DNA of 64,000 nucleotides from Muribaculaceae bacterium. GTDB lineage: Bacteria; Bacteroidota; Bacteroidia; Bacteroidales; Muribaculaceae. Within the stretch, counting starts at the first letter, position 1, and every line of letters starts with the position of its first letter. A program made the position numbers and the translations under genes. Below, one piece after another: positions 61,493-64,000 of the stretch. The stretch is taken from positions 1 through 64,000 of the forward strand of contig VSPD01000006.1 of the NCBI GenBank assembly GCA_009775125.1, written 5' to 3'. The notes under the pieces are model-generated. The model was given only the letters and a program-made list of their open reading frames with translations. It was not told the DNA's origin and did not search any database.

Positions 61493-61528
61493 TGGCCGGA
61501 ATTTAAATAACCGGTTAGCAGAACGTTA

Positions 61529-63316
61529 CTATTTTGCGGGGGTGAAGTCGACGATGTAGGTGCGGTTGTCGCGGAAGGTGTTGTAGGTGCTTTTTTGGCG
61601 GCCGTTTACAACGAAGCCGAAGCCGCGGTTGGGGGGCGATGAGAGGGAGTTGTTGCAGATGTGACGCAGGGTGATGCCGTCTTTTTCGGGCACTTCCACG
61701 GAGTTTTCGATGCGTATCTCGCGCACGAGCACGTCGTAGATGCCGAAGGCTGTGGCGAAGTGGTTGTCGACATGGTCGGCCACCTTATATGCCGCGTAGC
61801 CGGGGCGCGTGCCGTTCTCGCTCATATAGGCCGCCTGGTCGGGGGCGTCGTAGGGCGATTCGCACTGGAAGAAATATGTGCGGCCGTGCTCGCCGTTCCA
61901 CAGGGTCTGGTATTGCTGGAAATGCTCGTTGAACAAGCCGTACATCGTCACGTGGTCGCCGTTTACGACAAGGCCGTTGGGGGCGGTGTTCACGGCCCAG
62001 CCCACGGAGCCGCGCACGCCGTGGTCGGCGCGCCAAATCCAGAAGTGGTCGCCGATTACGTCGTTGGAGTTGATAACGACGGTGCGGTCGACATGCACGG
62101 GGGCGCTGCGGAAGCCGCCGACGCGGAAGAACAGGTCGGAGAGCACCGTGGGGTCGGCGTCGTGGCGCACGTCAGAGGTGGAGTCGCCCACGCAGATAAG
62201 CGACGACGATGAGTAGTGGGCGTCGAACATGAGCGAGGCCACCGACACGCCGTCGACATCGGCGATGCGGATTGCCGTGTCGGGATTGCCTTCGCCGGGG
62301 ATGAGCGTGGCGAGGCCGAGGCCGAGAACGATTGTGCCGGGGCGGGTGATATGGAGGGGCTGGTCGAGCACGTACATGCCGGGGGTGAACAGCAGGTGCT
62401 TTCCGGAGGCAAGGGCGGAATTCATCTCGCCGGTTTCCATGCCGGGCTTCACGATGAGAAAGTCGTCGACAAGGTCGTAGGCTGTGCCTTCGCCCATCGA
62501 TGTGCGCGAGTAGGAGAGGCCTTTGCTGTCGCGGCGCAGAGCCGGACGGAACACTTTATAGCGGCCGTCGGTGTCGATGAACAGGAACGGCTTTTCGCGG
62601 ACTACGGGAGTGGTGGCGATATATGTGACGTTGCCGCCGCGGTCCCAGTTGTCGGTGTATCCGGCCATGTCTACCTCCGGGCCAAGTTCCACGCCCTGGA
62701 AGCAGTAGTTGTATTTTTCTTCGCGGAAGAGGCCGCGGCCTTTGTTGAGCACGGAGTTACGGTAGTACCATTGCTGCTGGTGGTCGCTGCCGGCCGGGGC
62801 GGCGAAATAGCAGTCGGCGGCATATCCTCCGCTCACCCAACCGTTGCCCTGCTGGGTGCGCAGGGTGCGTTCGGAATAGACGCGGCGCAGCGGAGCGGCT
62901 TGCGACACGGCCCATTCAAATGTCTCGGGTTCGTCGTAGGATTCTGGACCTATTACAGAGAAGTTTTCGGCAGAACGCCAGAAGGTGCATGTGCCGTTGT
63001 CGTCGCGCAGGGGCGAGGGGGTGTGCACATTGGAGAGTTTCACGTCGTAGGGGGTACGTCCCAGTCCGGCAATCTGCATGTAGTAGGGCACGTTGAGGCG
63101 TCCGGCGGCAGTGTAGTCGCCGGGTTTGAACAGCACGGCGTAGCGGTGGGCGCTGAACTGGTCGTGGAGCATCGAATCGTGGATGGCGTTGATTTCGCGG
63201 CTAATTGCCGTCGGGTCGTCGTCGGGCCCGTAGATTTTCACCTGCGGTCCGAGCAAATCGGCATACATTGGCGTGGCCAAGCACATCAATGACAGGGTAA
63301 ATAAAAAATGTTTCAT
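61529..63316 (-). CDS. secreted right-handed beta-helix protein (pectate-lyase-3/GH55-like fold)
   Basis: 595 residues with a signal peptide (MKHFLFTLSLMCLATPMYA). Starts LLGPQVKIYGPDDDPTAISREINAI, then YAVLFKPGDYTAAGRLNVPYYMQIAGLG, CTFWRSAENFSVIGP, AVSQAAPLRRVYSERTL and repeated beta-helix turns (GTIVLGLGLATLIPGEG, DHFWIWRADHGVRGSVGW). I recognise this pattern from large secreted proteins, often misannotated as adenylyl cyclase, that share the pectate-lyase-3/GH55 helix; a role on plant, algal or fungal glycans is likely but the substrate is not known. It lies downstream of a GH2 gene on the same strand but has its own promoter-like element. Confidence 0.8.
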   Translation of the reverse strand: MKHFLFTLSLMCLATPMYADLLGPQVKIYGPDDDPTAISREINAIHDSMLHDQFSAHRYAVLFKPGDYTAAGRLNVPYYMQIAGLGRTPYDVKLSNVHTPSPLRDDNGTCTFWRSAENFSVIGPESYDEPETFEWAVSQAAPLRRVYSERTLRTQQGNGWVSGGYAADCYFAAPAGSDHQQQWYYRNSVLNKGRGLFREEKYNYCFQGVELGPEVDMAGYTDNWDRGGNVTYIATTPVVREKPFLFIDTDGRYKVFRPALRRDSKGLSYSRTSMGEGTAYDLVDDFLIVKPGMETGEMNSALASGKHLLFTPGMYVLDQPLHITRPGTIVLGLGLATLIPGEGNPDTAIRIADVDGVSVASLMFDAHYSSSSLICVGDSTSDVRHDADPTVLSDLFFRVGGFRSAPVHVDRTVVINSNDVIGDHFWIWRADHGVRGSVGWAVNTAPNGLVVNGDHVTMYGLFNEHFQQYQTLWNGEHGRTYFFQCESPYDAPDQAAYMSENGTRPGYAAYKVADHVDNHFATAFGIYDVLVREIRIENSVEVPEKDGITLRHICNNSLSSPPNRGFGFVVNGRQKSTYNTFRDNRTYIVDFTPAK

Positions 63317-63338
63317 ATAATTTAGGATTAAATGTCTA

Positions 63339-63370
63339 CAAAGTTACAATTTATTTCCTAAAATGACAAC
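63339..63370 (-). promoter_or_regulatory. promoter of the beta-helix protein gene
   Basis: Minus-strand GTTG (63367-63370), 20 bp, TAACTTTG (63339-63346), 23 bp before the start codon. The -33 box deviates at one position. Confidence 0.5.
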
Positions 63371-63379
63371 GTGTGTATG

Positions 63380-64000
63380 CTATTTCGATTCGAACGAGAT
63401 GGAGCATGGGAGCAGGCCGGCGGCCGAGGCGGTGACTGTGCACGGGCCGGCCGAGGCGTTGTTTTGCGCTATGACGAGGGCTTTGCCGTAGAAGGCGCGG
63501 CGAGAGTCGGCTTTGAACGGCTCGTGGGATATGGGGCTGCCGTTGTCGACACCGGCATTGAAAGCGGAGCCGTCGACGGCGAATGTGATTTCATTGTCGG
63601 CCCACGGGCATAGGTTGCCGTCGGCGTCGACTATCTCGGCGGTGATGTAGCACAGGTCGGTGCCGTCGGCCGTTATGGCCGTGCGGTCGGGGATGAGGCG
63701 GATGGCATGGGGAACGCCGGCTGTGCGGATTTCGCGACGGGCCACCTCGCGGCCGTCCTTGCGGCTCACGGCTGTGAGAGTGCCCGGCTCGAAGCGTGTG
63801 CGCCACATGGCGTGGAGGCGTTCGGGCGTCTTGGCCGATATGCCTTGTGACTTGCCGTTGATGTACAGCTCCACCTCGTCGGCATTGTTGTAGTAGGCCC
63901 ACACGTCGATTTCTTCGCCGTCGGTCCAGTTCCAGTGCGGAAGGATGTGGAGCACCGTTTTGTCGGGGAGCCATTCGCTTTGATAGAGGTAATATGCGTC
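63380..64000 (-). CDS. C-terminal part of a GH2 family glycosidase
   Basis: Open from the window edge; 206 codons are visible and the 5' part lies outside. The sequence LYQSEW, LHILPHWNWTDGEEIDVWAYYN and VELYINGKSQGI is the usual end of GH2 beta-galactosidase-like enzymes with a DUF4982 domain, followed by an Ig-like domain (AVSRKDGREVARREIRTAG, VDADGNLCPWADNEITFAVDG). Catalytic residues are upstream of the window. Probably exported and acting on beta-galactosides or related sugars. The GTG at 63955 is internal. Confidence 0.85.
   Translation of the reverse strand, partial: DAYYLYQSEWLPDKTVLHILPHWNWTDGEEIDVWAYYNNADEVELYINGKSQGISAKTPERLHAMWRTRFEPGTLTAVSRKDGREVARREIRTAGVPHAIRLIPDRTAITADGTDLCYITAEIVDADGNLCPWADNEITFAVDGSAFNAGVDNGSPISHEPFKADSRRAFYGKALVIAQNNASAGPCTVTASAAGLLPCSISFESK

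Overview
The window looks like a chromosome segment of a Bacteroidales bacterium, most likely Muribaculaceae (S24-7 group). The grounds are Bacteroidota-type promoters (TTTG, 19-21 bp, TAnnTTTG) before several transcription units, a type IX secretion sorting tail on exported enzymes, the ftsX-DUF3098-uppP-truB-queA gene order, a moderately GC-rich housekeeping background, and a large polysaccharide locus headed by an UpxY/NusG-type antiterminator. The family assignment is inference; no rRNA is present.

Layout. 1-10.5 kb: a candidate small RNA, a DUF3737 beta-helix protein, a WG-repeat protein, tRNA-Pro(UGG) followed by proS, a lipoprotein, folB, rnr and gyrB. Between them lie structured REP-like repeats. 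10.5-10.7 kb: tRNA-Pro(GGG) with its own promoter and terminator. 10.7-37.6 kb: a capsule/O-antigen-type operon. It starts with a strong promoter, a structured leader and an unusual 511-residue protein that joins a catalytically dead tyrosine-recombinase-like half to a NusG/UpxY half. After two GC-rich UDP-sugar genes (UDP-GalNAcA pathway) base composition drops sharply. There follow glycosyltransferases, a flippase, a candidate polymerase, acetyltransferases, an ATP-grasp/PLP-enzyme cassette, the complete UDP-L-FucNAc set (CapE, CapF, CapG), WbuC, and a WbpV/WbpL-like reductase and initiating transferase pair. Composition returns to GC-rich inside the last aminotransferase gene. 37.7-41.4 kb: rmlB, rmlA and a fused FdtA-FdtB gene, predicted to make a dTDP-3-amino-3,6-dideoxyhexose. 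41.5-50.3 kb: an exported unknown, a small DUF6922-like protein and two tandemly duplicated GH81 beta-1,3-glucanases with T9SS tails, each followed by a MITE-like element. 50.4-59.9 kb: ftsX-DUF3098-uppP-truB-queA, the convergent pyrK-pyrD-MATE-ribE operon, a small membrane protein and an M48 peptidase. 59.9-64 kb: an acyltransferase-3 gene whose start is separated from its body by a C9 tract in the wrong frame (probable phase-OFF), a secreted beta-helix protein and the end of a GH2 glycosidase.

How it fits together: the capsule operon supplies nucleotide sugars, transferases, Wzx and Wzy for an amino-sugar-rich surface polysaccharide. The leader plus the recombinase-UpxY fusion are the likely control point. 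Acetyltransferases, ATP-grasp enzymes and the homopolymer-tract acyltransferase would decorate and vary the surface. The most unusual items are the recombinase-like/UpxY fusion, the homopolymer-switched acyltransferase, the paired ATP-grasp/PLP cassette, and the families of structured intergenic repeats.
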